Assembly: GCF_036226665.1 (NCBI RefSeq)
Contig: NZ_CP109007.1
Location: forward strand, 2,706,501 to 2,770,500
DNA from: Streptomyces sp. NBC_00691
GTDB lineage: Bacteria; Actinomycetota; Actinomycetes; Streptomycetales; Streptomycetaceae
Direction: 5' to 3'
Length of the DNA: 64,000 bases
The translations under genes and the position numbers were made by a program. Shown here piece after piece: positions 1-7,618 of this stretch. The notes beneath the pieces are model-generated. The model searched no databases. It saw nothing but the letters and a program-made list of their open reading frames with translations, and had not been told where the DNA came from. Each line of letters starts with the position of its first letter. The stretch's first letter is position 1.

Positions 1-369
1 GGTGAAGAGGGACGCGCCGGCGACGACCGCGGCGGAGAGGGCGAGGACCCGGCCGACGGCCGCGAAGTCGACGCCGGCCGGGCCGGTGGCTCCGGTGACG
101 ACGAGGTCGGTGGCACGGCCGAGGAAGAGCGGGCCGAGGACGGAGAGGGAGACCGCCGTGGCGCCGGCGGCGAGCACGCCGAGGAGCCGGGCCCGGTCGG
201 GGGCGAGGGTGCGGAGCAGCCGGAGGCCGGAGGCGCGGAAGGAGAGGGAGCGTTCGAGGGCGGGGGTGGGGAGGCCGGGGCCGCGCTGCGCGGAGGAGGG
301 AGCGGTGCGGGCCGGGACGGCTCCGGTGGGCGCGTCCTTCACGGCGCGGCTCGCCGTGGCTGTGCTCAT
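1..369 (-). CDS. ABC exporter, second subunit (N-terminal part only)
   Basis: The N-terminal ~123 codons of a gene that continues past the left edge of the window. The start ATG overlaps the stop of the upstream ABC gene by 4 bp (ATGA), so the two are translationally coupled. A Ser/Thr/Ala/Pro-rich leader of about 45 residues precedes the first membrane segment (LLGVLAAGATAVSLSVLGPLFLGRATD), which is typical of the second half-transporter of actinobacterial heterodimeric exporters. The nucleotide-binding domain is not in the window. Function by analogy: export of a hydrophobic compound or peptide together with the neighbouring subunit; the substrate cannot be told from the sequence. Confidence 0.85.
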   Translation of the reverse strand, partial: MSTATASRAVKDAPTGAVPARTAPSSAQRGPGLPTPALERSLSFRASGLRLLRTLAPDRARLLGVLAAGATAVSLSVLGPLFLGRATDLVVTGATGPAGVDFAAVGRVLALSAAVVAGASLFT

Positions 370-2099
370 GCGGCTTCCTCCTCGGTGAGCTGGGAGAGGA
401 CGATCTCCCGGTAGGTGGGGTTGTCCCGCATCAGGGACGAGTGGGTGCCGGTGCCGACGTTCCGTCCCCGGTCGAGGACGACGATCCGGTCGGCCTGCCG
501 GATGGTGGAGACCCGCTGGGCGACGACGACGACGGTCGCGTCGGCGGTCTCCTCCCTGAGGGCGGCGCGGAGCCGGGCGTCGGTCCGGGGGTCGAGGGCG
601 GAGAAGGAGTCGTCGAAGAGGTAGAGGCGGGGGCGGGCGACGAGGACCCGGGCGATGGCGAGCCGCTGCCGCTGGCCGCCGGAGAGGTTGGTGCCGCCCT
701 GGGAGACGGGGGCGTCGAGGCCTTCGTCGAGTCCGCGGACGAAGTCGGCGGCCTGGGCGACCTCCAGCGCGTGCCAGAGTTCTTCGTCGCTCGCGTCGGG
801 CCTGCCGTAGCGGAGGTTGGTGGCGACGGTCCCGGAGAAGAGGTAGGGCTTCTGCGCGACGAGTCCCACGGTCCTCGCCGTCAGTTCGGGGTCGAGCTTC
901 CGGACGTCGACGCCGTCGACGAGGACCTCGCCGCCGGTGGCGTCGAAGAGCCGCGGCACGAGTCCGAGCAGGGTCGACTTGCCGCTGCCGGTGGAGCCGA
1001 TGACCGCGGTCGTCTCACCGGGCCGGGCTTCGAGCCAGACGTCCCTGAGGACGGACTCCTCCGCGCCCGGGTAGCGGAAGTCGGCGCCCTTGACCTCCAG
1101 ATGGCCCCGGCCGGCCGTGGTCCTGACCGGATGGACCGGCGGGACGACCGACGAGCGGGTGTCGAGCACCTCGCGGACGCGCTCGGCGCCCGCCTCGGCC
1201 CGGGGCATGTTCATGAGGAGGAAGAGGACCATCATCACGGACATCGAGGTCTGGAGCAGGTAGCCGAGGAAGGCGACGAGCCCGCCCGGCTGGAGCGCGC
1301 CGGATTCGATGCGGTGGGCCCCGACGTAGACGAGCGCGACGGTCGTCAGCTCCCAGACGATGAGCACGGTGGGGAACATCAGGGCCTGGAGCCGGCCGGC
1401 CCGGAGGCCGACGGAGCGGAGTTCGTCGTTGGCGGTGGCGAACCGTTCCCGCTCGTGCCGGTCGCGGACGAAGGCGCGGACCACCCGGACTCCGGTGATC
1501 TGCTCGCGCAGGACGCGGTTGGCGCGGTCGATGCGGTCCTGCATGCCTTTGAAGAGCGGCCGCATCCGCAGGACGACGCTGCCGACGGCGCCGGCCATCA
1601 CCGGCACGAAGAGGAACAGCACCAGGGCGAGCGGCACGTCCTGGCGCAGGGCCATGGCGATGCCGCCGAAGCAGAGGAGCGGCGCGGCTACCAGCATGGT
1701 CAGGACGAGGACGGTGAACGTCTGGATCTGCTGGATGTCGTTGGTCGTACGGGTGATGAGGGAGGCGGCCCCGAAGCGGCCCCGTTCCCGGGCGGAGAAC
1801 TCCTGGACGCGGCGGAAGACTTCGGAGCGCAGGTCTCGGGCGACGCCCATGGCGATCCGTGCCCCGGTGTAGGTGGCGGCGGCCGCGGCCGCCGCCTGGA
1901 GGAGGGTGACGGCGACCATCGTGGCGCCGCCGCCGAGGACACGGTCGGTGTCGCCGCGCAGGACGCCCTGGTCGATGACGCCGGCGTTGAGGGTGGGCAG
2001 GGCGAGGGAGGCGAGGGACTGGACGAGCTGGAGGGCGACGAGGAGGGCGAGGAGGGCCCGGTACGGCCTGAGGCGGGGAGCGAGGAGTCGCAGCAGCAT
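366..2099 (-). CDS. ABC exporter, fused permease/ATPase subunit
   Basis: 577 aa. An N-terminal six-helix type I exporter membrane domain (about residues 1-300) is followed by an ATPase domain with Walker A (GSTGSGKST), signature LSGGQRQRLAIARV and Walker B (RLYLFDDSFSALD). The residue after the Walker B Asp is Asp, not the usual catalytic Glu, and the H-loop reads VVVAQRVSTI, with Gln in place of His. Both changes point to a degenerate ATP site, as in heterodimeric exporters such as TM287/288 or BmrCD, where only the partner site hydrolyses efficiently. The partner is the overlapping downstream gene. It lies 12 bp after the FMN reductase on the same strand and may be co-transcribed with it. 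Confidence 0.9.
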   Translation of the reverse strand: MLLRLLAPRLRPYRALLALLVALQLVQSLASLALPTLNAGVIDQGVLRGDTDRVLGGGATMVAVTLLQAAAAAAATYTGARIAMGVARDLRSEVFRRVQEFSARERGRFGAASLITRTTNDIQQIQTFTVLVLTMLVAAPLLCFGGIAMALRQDVPLALVLFLFVPVMAGAVGSVVLRMRPLFKGMQDRIDRANRVLREQITGVRVVRAFVRDRHERERFATANDELRSVGLRAGRLQALMFPTVLIVWELTTVALVYVGAHRIESGALQPGGLVAFLGYLLQTSMSVMMVLFLLMNMPRAEAGAERVREVLDTRSSVVPPVHPVRTTAGRGHLEVKGADFRYPGAEESVLRDVWLEARPGETTAVIGSTGSGKSTLLGLVPRLFDATGGEVLVDGVDVRKLDPELTARTVGLVAQKPYLFSGTVATNLRYGRPDASDEELWHALEVAQAADFVRGLDEGLDAPVSQGGTNLSGGQRQRLAIARVLVARPRLYLFDDSFSALDPRTDARLRAALREETADATVVVVAQRVSTIRQADRIVVLDRGRNVGTGTHSSLMRDNPTYREIVLSQLTEEEAA

Positions 2100-2111
2100 G
2101 ACGACGTTCCC

Positions 2112-2723
2112 TCACGCGCCGTACGGGCGGACGGACTTGGCGTCCTTGAGGGCGCGGCCCCACCAGCCGAGCTGGTCCAGGAGCGCCTTGGCGGCGCCCT
2201 CCGCGGCGGAGGGGTCCTTGTGCCGTCCGTCCTCGTCGAACAGGGCGTGGGCGTGGTGGAAGGAGACGGTGTCGCGGACGGTGACCGCGTGCATCTCGGC
2301 GTACACCTGGCGGAGCTGCTCGACGGCGCGCAGGCCTCCGGAGATGCCGCCGTAGGAGACGAAGCCGACGGGCTTGGCCTGCCATTCGGTGTAGTGCCGG
2401 TCGATCAGGTTCTTGAGGGCGGCGGGGAAGGAGTGGTTGTACTCGGGGGTGATGACGACGTAGGCGTCGGCGCCCTCCAACACCGGCGTGACCTTGGCGA
2501 GTTCGGCGCGGACGGCCGGGGAGGGGTCGTACGAGAGGGAGGTGGGGAGGTCGGTCTCGGCGAGGTCGACGACGGTGACGGTGAAGTCCTCGCGCTCGGC
2601 GAGCCGGGAGCGGAACCAGTCGGTGACGACGGGGGCGAAGCGGCCTTCGCGGTCGCTGGCGACGACGAGGGCGAGGGTGAGGGGGGCGGAGACGGTGGCC
2701 GTGGTGGCGTTCGTGATGTCCAT
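2112..2723 (-). CDS. NADPH-dependent FMN reductase
   Basis: 203 aa flavodoxin-like fold. The N-terminus reads LTLALVVASDREGRFAPVV, followed by the family motif ITPEYNHSFPAALKNLIDR (near residue 90) and GFVSYGGISGG (near 120), which match the NADPH-dependent FMN reductase/chromate reductase family. It would reduce FMN, quinones or other redox-active compounds in the cytoplasm. A perfect inverted repeat of SoxR type lies just upstream, so redox-cycling metabolites are the likely inducer. The ABC exporter follows 12 bp downstream on the same strand, compatible with a detoxification unit. Confidence 0.9.
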   Translation of the reverse strand: MDITNATTATVSAPLTLALVVASDREGRFAPVVTDWFRSRLAEREDFTVTVVDLAETDLPTSLSYDPSPAVRAELAKVTPVLEGADAYVVITPEYNHSFPAALKNLIDRHYTEWQAKPVGFVSYGGISGGLRAVEQLRQVYAEMHAVTVRDTVSFHHAHALFDEDGRHKDPSAAEGAAKALLDQLGWWGRALKDAKSVRPYGA

Positions 2724-2738
2724 GTCGGTGATCGTGGT

Positions 2739-2758
2739 ACCTCAAGTTTGGTTGAGGT
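2739..2758 (-). promoter_or_regulatory. SoxR-type operator upstream of FMN reductase
   Basis: Perfect inverted repeat ACCTCAA-N6-TTGAGGT, centred 25 bp upstream of the reductase start. On the minus strand a TTGACC hexamer overlaps its outer edge, giving a possible -35 with the long spacer typical of MerR-family promoters. The arms match the CCTCAA...TTGAGG SoxR box described for Streptomyces coelicolor, whose small SoxR regulon includes an NADPH-dependent FMN reductase (from memory). No soxR gene is present in the window. Confidence 0.7.
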
Positions 2759-2803
2759 CAAGCGCCGGCCCGAGGCTCTTCCCCAAGGCCGTTTCCCCGC
2801 ACG

Positions 2804-2809
2804 TACGGT
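2804..2809 (+). promoter_or_regulatory. Possible -10 box of a leaderless aminotransferase transcript
   Basis: TACGGT ends 7 bp before the aminotransferase ATG, and no Shine-Dalgarno is visible. The transcript probably starts at the start codon. The -35 is weak. Confidence 0.4.
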
Positions 2810-2815
2810 GAGCGC

Positions 2816-3595
2816 ATGACGACTCCGACCCCGCACATCGAGATCGACAGCATCCCCGCGACCGACCCCGGACTGCTCGCCGCCCTCATGACCGGCTACG
2901 GACACTTCACGGCGATGCAGGTGCGGGACGGCCGCGCGAAGGGCCTCGACCTGCACCTCGACCGGCTCGACCACGCGACCCGCGAGCTCTTCGGCCGCGC
3001 ACTGGACGGACAGCACGTCCGCGCCCTGATCACCGGCGCCCTGGAGGCCTCCGGGCAGCAGGACGCCTCGGTACGCGTGTACGTGTACCCGGACGTCCGC
3101 GTCGCGGTGACCGTCGCCGCGCCCGCCCCGGACGGGCCCGGCGCCCCGCAGCGCCTGACGGCCGTCGAGTACTGGCGGCCCGCGCCGCACATCAAGCACC
3201 TGGGCGGCTTCGGCCAGGGCTACCACCGCGAGGCCGCCCGGCGGGCCGGCTTCGACGAGGCCGTCCTGACCTCCCCCCACGGCGAGATCGCCGAGGGCGC
3301 GATCACCAACATCGCCTTCTGGGACGGGACTTCGGTGATCTGGCCGTCGGCACCCTGCCTCCACGGAATCGCCATGGCCCTGCTGGAGCCGCGCCTGGAG
3401 TCGGTCCGCCGACCGGTCACGCTGGCCGACCTGGCGGGCTACCGGGCCGCGTTCGTCACCAACTCCCGCTCCATCGCCCCCGTGACGGCGATCGACGAGG
3501 TGACGTTCGCGGTGGACGAGGAGCTCATGGGGCGGGTGTACTCGGCGTACGACGCGGTGGAGTGGGACGCACTGCAGAGCGGTAGTAAGGCGTAG
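2816..3595 (+). CDS. Aminotransferase class IV family protein
   Basis: 259 aa. It resembles the PLP-dependent class IV fold (branched-chain aminotransferase/aminodeoxychorismate lyase type): an N-terminal segment with LDLHLDRLDHATRELFG, a middle HLGGFGQGYHREAARRAGF, and the signature-like stretch EIAEGAITNIAFWDG followed by PCLHGIAM. The usual lysine-bearing motif is replaced by KHLGGFGQGY, so the PLP lysine would be the Lys just before HLGG. Substrate unknown. The ATG appears leaderless. The beta-helix gene follows 53 bp downstream on the same strand. Confidence 0.75.
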   Translation: MTTPTPHIEIDSIPATDPGLLAALMTGYGHFTAMQVRDGRAKGLDLHLDRLDHATRELFGRALDGQHVRALITGALEASGQQDASVRVYVYPDVRVAVTVAAPAPDGPGAPQRLTAVEYWRPAPHIKHLGGFGQGYHREAARRAGFDEAVLTSPHGEIAEGAITNIAFWDGTSVIWPSAPCLHGIAMALLEPRLESVRRPVTLADLAGYRAAFVTNSRSIAPVTAIDEVTFAVDEELMGRVYSAYDAVEWDALQSGSKA

Positions 3596-3648
3596 GGGGC
3601 CGCGCACGACGTGCGGGCCGCACGAGCCGTACGGGGGGAGTCACCGGA

Positions 3649-5361
3649 ATGGTCGCGAGGTACGTCGTCTCGCCGCGCGGCGGCCGCCGCGCCCACCCCG
3701 ACATCACGTCGGCCCTCCGGGCGGCGGGCGCGCGGGGCCGGCCGGCCCTGATCGAGATCGCACCCGGCCGGTACGAGGAGGCCCTCACCGTCCGGGGCGA
3801 CGTACGGCTGGTGGCCGCCGAGGGACCCGGCTCCGTCGTGGTCGAGCTGCCCCGGCGCACCGTCCTGGACGCCTCCGGGACGGTAGGAGTGCACGGCCTC
3901 ACGCTCGTCGGCCGCGAGGCGGACGTCGTCGCCTGCCACGCGGGCTCGCTCACCCTCGAACACACCGAGATCTGGGCGCACAGCGGCGTCGCCGTGCACG
4001 CCCGGCCGCACTCCACGGTCACCCTGCGGGACAGCCTGCTCGCCCACGGCCGGATGCTCTTCTCCGGGGGCGCGGGGCTGGTCGAGCGGTGCCGGTTCAC
4101 CGACGCCGCCGACAACGCGATCGCCGTCCTCGAAGGGGCCCGGGTCTCCGTCCGGGGCAGCCGGATCGAGGGCAGCAGGATCCACGGGCTGCGGGTCAGC
4201 GACGCGCACGCCGAGGTCGTCGGCTGCGAACTGACCGGCACCGGGCAGGCGGCCCTCACGGCGGACGCCCGGGCGCGGCTCGTCGTGGCGGACTGCGTGA
4301 TCACCGCCGTGCACGGCGAGGGGATCATGTTCACCGAGCAGTCCCGGGGCTCCGTCGACACCACCCGGGTCATCGGCGCGCGGCACGGCATCGGCGCGGC
4401 GAGCGGCGCCGACCCGGTGGTGCGCGGCTGCGTCCTCGACGACTGCCACGACACCGGAATCAACGTGCAGACGGCCGCCCGGGGCCGGTTCGAGGACTGC
4501 CAGGTGCTCCGCTCCGGCAATGTCGCCGTGTTCGCGACGAAGGGCGGCGCCCCGGAGGTGCACGGCGGACGCGTCTCCGGGGGCAACGTCGGGATCGCGG
4601 TCACCGAGAGCTCCCGGGGCCGTTTCACCGGCGTCGTGATCGAGGACCTGACGAACGCCGCGCTGCGGGTCCTCGACGACTCCGGGGCCACGTTCGAGCA
4701 GGTCCGGGTGGACCGCTGCCAGGCCGGTCTGGAGGTCCGTGGCAATGGCGGCACGACGGCCGAGGTGACGGACTCGGCGTTCCGCGACTGCGAGACGGCC
4801 GCCGTGGCCATCGCCGGCCAGTCCCGCGTCACGCTCAGGAACGTGACCGCGGAACACTGCGTGCTCGGCTTCGGCGTCTCCGAGGAGGCCCAGCTGCGTG
4901 TGACCGACAGCGTCGTCACGGCGGTGGGCAGCGCCGGCGCCGGAGCCCTCGGCAGTGGTCGGCTCATCGCGCGGAACCTCACCGTGAACGGGTCGGGGGC
5001 GTTGGGCGTCTACGGGACGGGCTCCGCGTACCTCGACATCGCCAGGAGCGAGTTCGGCGACTGCGCGAAGGCCGGCGCGCGCGTCGACGAGGAGGCCGGA
5101 GGACAGCTGCTGGACTGCGCGGTGACCGGCACCCGCGGGGTGGCCGTCATCGGCAACGGCCGGGTCGACACGGCCGGGCTGCGGACCTCGCTCAGGATCG
5201 TCCGGCACGCGGAGAAGCCGGCCGGGCCGCCGCAGCAGATCATCAACATCTTCAACGGGCCGGTCTTCAACGGGCCGGTCCGGGACATCCAGGTGGCCTG
5301 GGGCAACGAGAACGTCCACCAGGACCAGCAGACGACGGAAGGGGACGGATCCCTCTCATGA
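3649..5361 (+). CDS. Right-handed parallel beta-helix repeat protein with C-terminal NGPVFNG tag
   Basis: 570 aa with no signal peptide. From about residue 20 to 510 it consists of repeated short beta-rungs (patterns such as VRGCVLDDCHDTGIN and FEDCQVLRSGNVAVF), i.e. a NosD/pectate-lyase-type solenoid. Similar Streptomyces proteins, recalled from memory, are cytoplasmic and of unknown role, some near type VII secretion genes. The solenoid ends near residue 525 and is followed by a tail with INIFNGPVFNGPV and IQVAWGNENVHQDQ. Almost the same tail occurs at the N-terminus of the next gene, which overlaps by 4 bp (ATGA). Start supported by GGGGGAG 9 bp upstream. Function unknown; the tag suggests partner interaction. 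Confidence 0.8.
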   Translation: MVARYVVSPRGGRRAHPDITSALRAAGARGRPALIEIAPGRYEEALTVRGDVRLVAAEGPGSVVVELPRRTVLDASGTVGVHGLTLVGREADVVACHAGSLTLEHTEIWAHSGVAVHARPHSTVTLRDSLLAHGRMLFSGGAGLVERCRFTDAADNAIAVLEGARVSVRGSRIEGSRIHGLRVSDAHAEVVGCELTGTGQAALTADARARLVVADCVITAVHGEGIMFTEQSRGSVDTTRVIGARHGIGAASGADPVVRGCVLDDCHDTGINVQTAARGRFEDCQVLRSGNVAVFATKGGAPEVHGGRVSGGNVGIAVTESSRGRFTGVVIEDLTNAALRVLDDSGATFEQVRVDRCQAGLEVRGNGGTTAEVTDSAFRDCETAAVAIAGQSRVTLRNVTAEHCVLGFGVSEEAQLRVTDSVVTAVGSAGAGALGSGRLIARNLTVNGSGALGVYGTGSAYLDIARSEFGDCAKAGARVDEEAGGQLLDCAVTGTRGVAVIGNGRVDTAGLRTSLRIVRHAEKPAGPPQQIINIFNGPVFNGPVRDIQVAWGNENVHQDQQTTEGDGSLS

Positions 5362-5819
5362 GCGACCGGCCGGAACAGAACGACGCACAGGGGAACGAGG
5401 CACCGGGGGGCGACGCACCCCAGGTGAACCACTACAACGGGCCGGTGTTCAACGGCTCCGTCTCGCAGGGCCAGTTCGCCTGGGACAACGGGACCGTGAC
5501 CCAGAACCAGCAGAACAACGGCACGGCCGGCGCGGTCGCACCGGGGTACGAGGCCCTCGCCGAGCGGATCAACGAGCTCCTCCGGCAGCTCCCCGAGGCC
5601 GGACTCGCCGAGCAGGACCGGCAGGACACCCGGGAGGCGGCCGAGGAGGTCCTGGCGGTGATCGGACAGGAGGAGCCGGTCGAGGAGGGCAGGGTGCGCC
5701 GGGCGCTCACCCGGCTCCGGGGCGCGCTCGCCCCGGTGGCCACGGGGATCGCGGCCGGCGCGACGGTGGGCGCGCAGGAATGGGCGCTGGCGGCGATCGG
5801 CGGGCTGACGGGGGGCTGA
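5358..5819 (+). CDS. Small tag-bearing protein coupled to the beta-helix gene
   Basis: 153 aa, starting at the ATG that overlaps the previous stop. Residues about 24-57 carry a tag that mirrors the C-terminus of the beta-helix protein: YNGPVFNGSV, then QFAWDNGTVTQNQ. The rest has a charged helix-rich middle (ERINELLRQLPEAGLAEQDRQDTREAAEEV) and a small hydrophobic C-terminus (GIAAGATVGAQEWALAAIGGL). The alternating Asn/Gln/Gly plus hydrophobic pattern recalls prion-like signalling motifs (BASS, RHIM-like) shared between partner genes in actinomycetes; that link is my inference. No enzymatic motif is visible. Confidence 0.75.
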   Translation: MSDRPEQNDAQGNEAPGGDAPQVNHYNGPVFNGSVSQGQFAWDNGTVTQNQQNNGTAGAVAPGYEALAERINELLRQLPEAGLAEQDRQDTREAAEEVLAVIGQEEPVEEGRVRRALTRLRGALAPVATGIAAGATVGAQEWALAAIGGLTGG

Positions 5820-6133
5820 CGAGGTCCGGTGGCGGAGGCTGGGAGCGGAGGCGGGCGCGGAGGCCGGGCGCGGAGGCCCGGGCGCGGAGACCTGCGGGGT
5901 GATCTGATCACCCGTTCGGCACGGGGCGTCCGCCGACACGACGAAGACAGCCCTGACCTGCATAAACGCAGAAAATCCAGGCGACACACCGTATCGGACG
6001 GCCCAATCCTGATGCCTCATCAGGAGGCGCGGCGCGCGCGGCGGCACTTATCTCGGTCACAGAAGGCCGTTCCGGGAAGTCCCTCCCGGGAGGACCGCCC
6101 CGCTCGACCGCTCGCGCGCCCCGGAGGCCCCCC
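5820..6133 (+). other. Intergenic region before the secreted-protein gene
   Basis: 314 bp. It begins with a short GGCGCGGAGGC-type direct repeat (5845-5890), contains a 17-bp palindrome at 5897-5913, then a lower-GC stretch (5938-6015) likely to hold the promoter of the secreted protein. No convincing gene was seen. Confidence 0.5.
5897..5913. promoter_or_regulatory. 17-bp hyphenated palindrome
   Basis: GGGTGATC-T-GATCACCC, perfect 8-bp arms with a one-base centre, in the region upstream of the secreted-protein/sortase pair and downstream of the beta-helix pair. It could be an operator or, less likely, a weak terminator; there is no T-run. Confidence 0.4.
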
Positions 6134-6640
6134 ATGCGCACCATTGCCCGCCTGTTCACCGGTACCGCGCTGACGGTCGCCGCGATCGGAGCCGTCGCCG
6201 CCCCCTCGGCGTTCGCCAACAACTCCGAGTGGCTCGAGATCTTCCCCTCCGAGGCCGAGCCCGGCACCAGCGTCACCGTGAACACGCTCGCCTGCGGCAA
6301 GCACGGCCACGGCGTCGGGGACGCGAACTCGCTCGGCGCGGGCGAGTTCCAGCTGAATCCGAGCACGCACAAGGACGTCGTGGTCGGTCAGTTCCACGTA
6401 CCGGAGCACGCCAAGGCCGGCACGTACGGCATCAGCGTGGCCTGCGACAACGGCAAGACGGCCCGGGGCGACCTGACCGTCAAGCACCGGCGTCCCAGCG
6501 GCCACGTCCAGACCGGTGTCGGGGGCAGCGTCGGCCCCGACACCGCCCAGGTCACGGCAGGCGCGGCGGTGCTGGCCGCAGCTGCCGTGGGCGGGGTCTG
6601 GCTCCTGCGCCGCCGGGCGAGCGGCGCGCAGGGCCACTGA
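6134..6640 (+). CDS. Secreted, C-terminally membrane-anchored protein (probable sortase partner)
   Basis: 168 aa. Cleavable signal peptide (RLFTGTALTVAAIGAVAAPSAFA, cut after about residue 29), a small beta-rich extracellular domain with two Cys (LACGKHG and VACDNGK, probable disulfide), a linker VQTGVGGSVGPDTAQ, then a hydrophobic segment (about 141-158) and the tail LRRRASGAQGH. The Gly-rich linker, hydrophobic helix and Arg tail resemble a sortase sorting signal, but no LPXTG is present. The class F sortase gene follows 80 bp downstream. Such pairs are common in Streptomyces; the role is unknown. Confidence 0.8.
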   Translation: MRTIARLFTGTALTVAAIGAVAAPSAFANNSEWLEIFPSEAEPGTSVTVNTLACGKHGHGVGDANSLGAGEFQLNPSTHKDVVVGQFHVPEHAKAGTYGISVACDNGKTARGDLTVKHRRPSGHVQTGVGGSVGPDTAQVTAGAAVLAAAAVGGVWLLRRRASGAQGH

Positions 6641-6720
6641 GACCATCCGCCTGTCCTGCCCCCGCCGGAGCGCCCGAACACGGCCCCGGCGGGGGCAGGG
6701 CCACACCCTAGGGAACCCAG

Positions 6721-7338
6721 GTGAGCAACAGGAGCAAGGGCTGGGGCATAGCCGCGGCCGCCTGCGTCGGGCTCTGGCTCGTCCAGAACGGCTCTGAGCA
6801 GGTCACCCCTCCCGTGCCGTCGGCCGCCCAGGCCTTCGCCGCCGGCCCGAGCGTGCACACCGACGCCGCGGCCGACCCGCTGCCGCCGTCGGCGCCGGTC
6901 AGGCTGCGCATCCCCGAGACCGATGTGGACGCCCCGATGATGCGGCTCGGCCTGGCCTCGGACGGTTCGCTCGACGTACCGCCGGCCGGGAACCGGAACA
7001 TGGCCGGCTGGTACGGGAACGGCACCGCGCCCGGCGCCAAGGGCACGGCGATCGTCGCGGGCCATGTCGACAACGCCGACGGACCCGCCGTCTTCTACAC
7101 GCTCGGCGCCCTGAGGAAGGGCCACCGGATCGAGGTCGACCGGCAGGACGGGCGGACCGCGGTCTTCACGGTCGACGCGGTCGAGGTCTACGAGATCAAG
7201 GACTTCCCGGACCGGAAGGTGTACGACGAGGCGGACCGCGCGGAGATCCGGGTGATCACCTGCGGCGGCGGCTTCTCGAAGAAGAACGGCTACCAGGGGA
7301 ACGTGGTCGCCTTCGGCCACCTCATCGGAGTGCGCTAG
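6721..7338 (+). CDS. Class F sortase
   Basis: 205 aa with a GTG start. One N-terminal membrane segment (GWGIAAAACVGLWLVQ), then a sortase domain with the catalytic His in IVAGHVDNADG and the catalytic Cys in IRVITCGGGF. Class F sortases of actinobacteria are membrane-bound transpeptidases whose substrates are mostly unknown; the adjacent secreted protein is the obvious candidate. The stop codon TAG lies inside the left terminal repeat of the 179-bp hairpin element, so the C-terminus may have been reset when that element arrived. Confidence 0.9.
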   Translation: MSNRSKGWGIAAAACVGLWLVQNGSEQVTPPVPSAAQAFAAGPSVHTDAAADPLPPSAPVRLRIPETDVDAPMMRLGLASDGSLDVPPAGNRNMAGWYGNGTAPGAKGTAIVAGHVDNADGPAVFYTLGALRKGHRIEVDRQDGRTAVFTVDAVEVYEIKDFPDRKVYDEADRAEIRVITCGGGFSKKNGYQGNVVAFGHLIGVR

Positions 7339-7513
7339 GGCCTGTCGTCAAACTCCCGTCGTCGCCCGGAGGGCGGCCCCGCGGCGTCTGGTGCGTGCTC
7401 TCGGTGTGCCGGGAGGAAGCCCTCGTACTGGACGTACTCGGGCTTTCGCCCGGTGCGGCGAGAGTGCGTGCCAGGCGTCGCGGGGCAGACGGGAGTGTGA
7501 CGACAGGCCCTAG
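7335..7513. repeat. 179-bp near-palindromic hairpin element (MITE-like or terminator-like)
   Basis: The ends are exact inverted repeats (CTAGGGCCTGTCGTCA and its complement, 16 bp), and the pairing continues through almost the whole element: beyond the ends the arms match as ACTCCCGTC, CCCCGCG, CTGG, CTCTCG and CCGGG blocks. Most mismatches would be G-U pairs in RNA, and one ~15-nt bulge (about 7360-7375) lies on the left arm. It sits between the convergent sortase and TSUP genes and supplies the sortase stop codon. No open frame. It may be a mobile hairpin element, a bidirectional terminator, or both. Confidence 0.7.
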
Positions 7514-7618
7514 GGGGTCTGGTCGATCGAGCCCGGCCTGATCGACAGGCCCCCTGGGGCGTCCCTCCGGGAGCGGGTCGGGCGAGGTCCGGAAGGGACG
7601 GCCCGGCCCCCGCCCGCG

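Noticed and set aside
441..2819. Very long plus-strand open frame opposite the ABC exporter and reductase
   Set aside because: It is an effect of high GC; its translation is Gly/Glu/Val repetitive with no family motif, while the minus strand has clear Walker and flavodoxin motifs.
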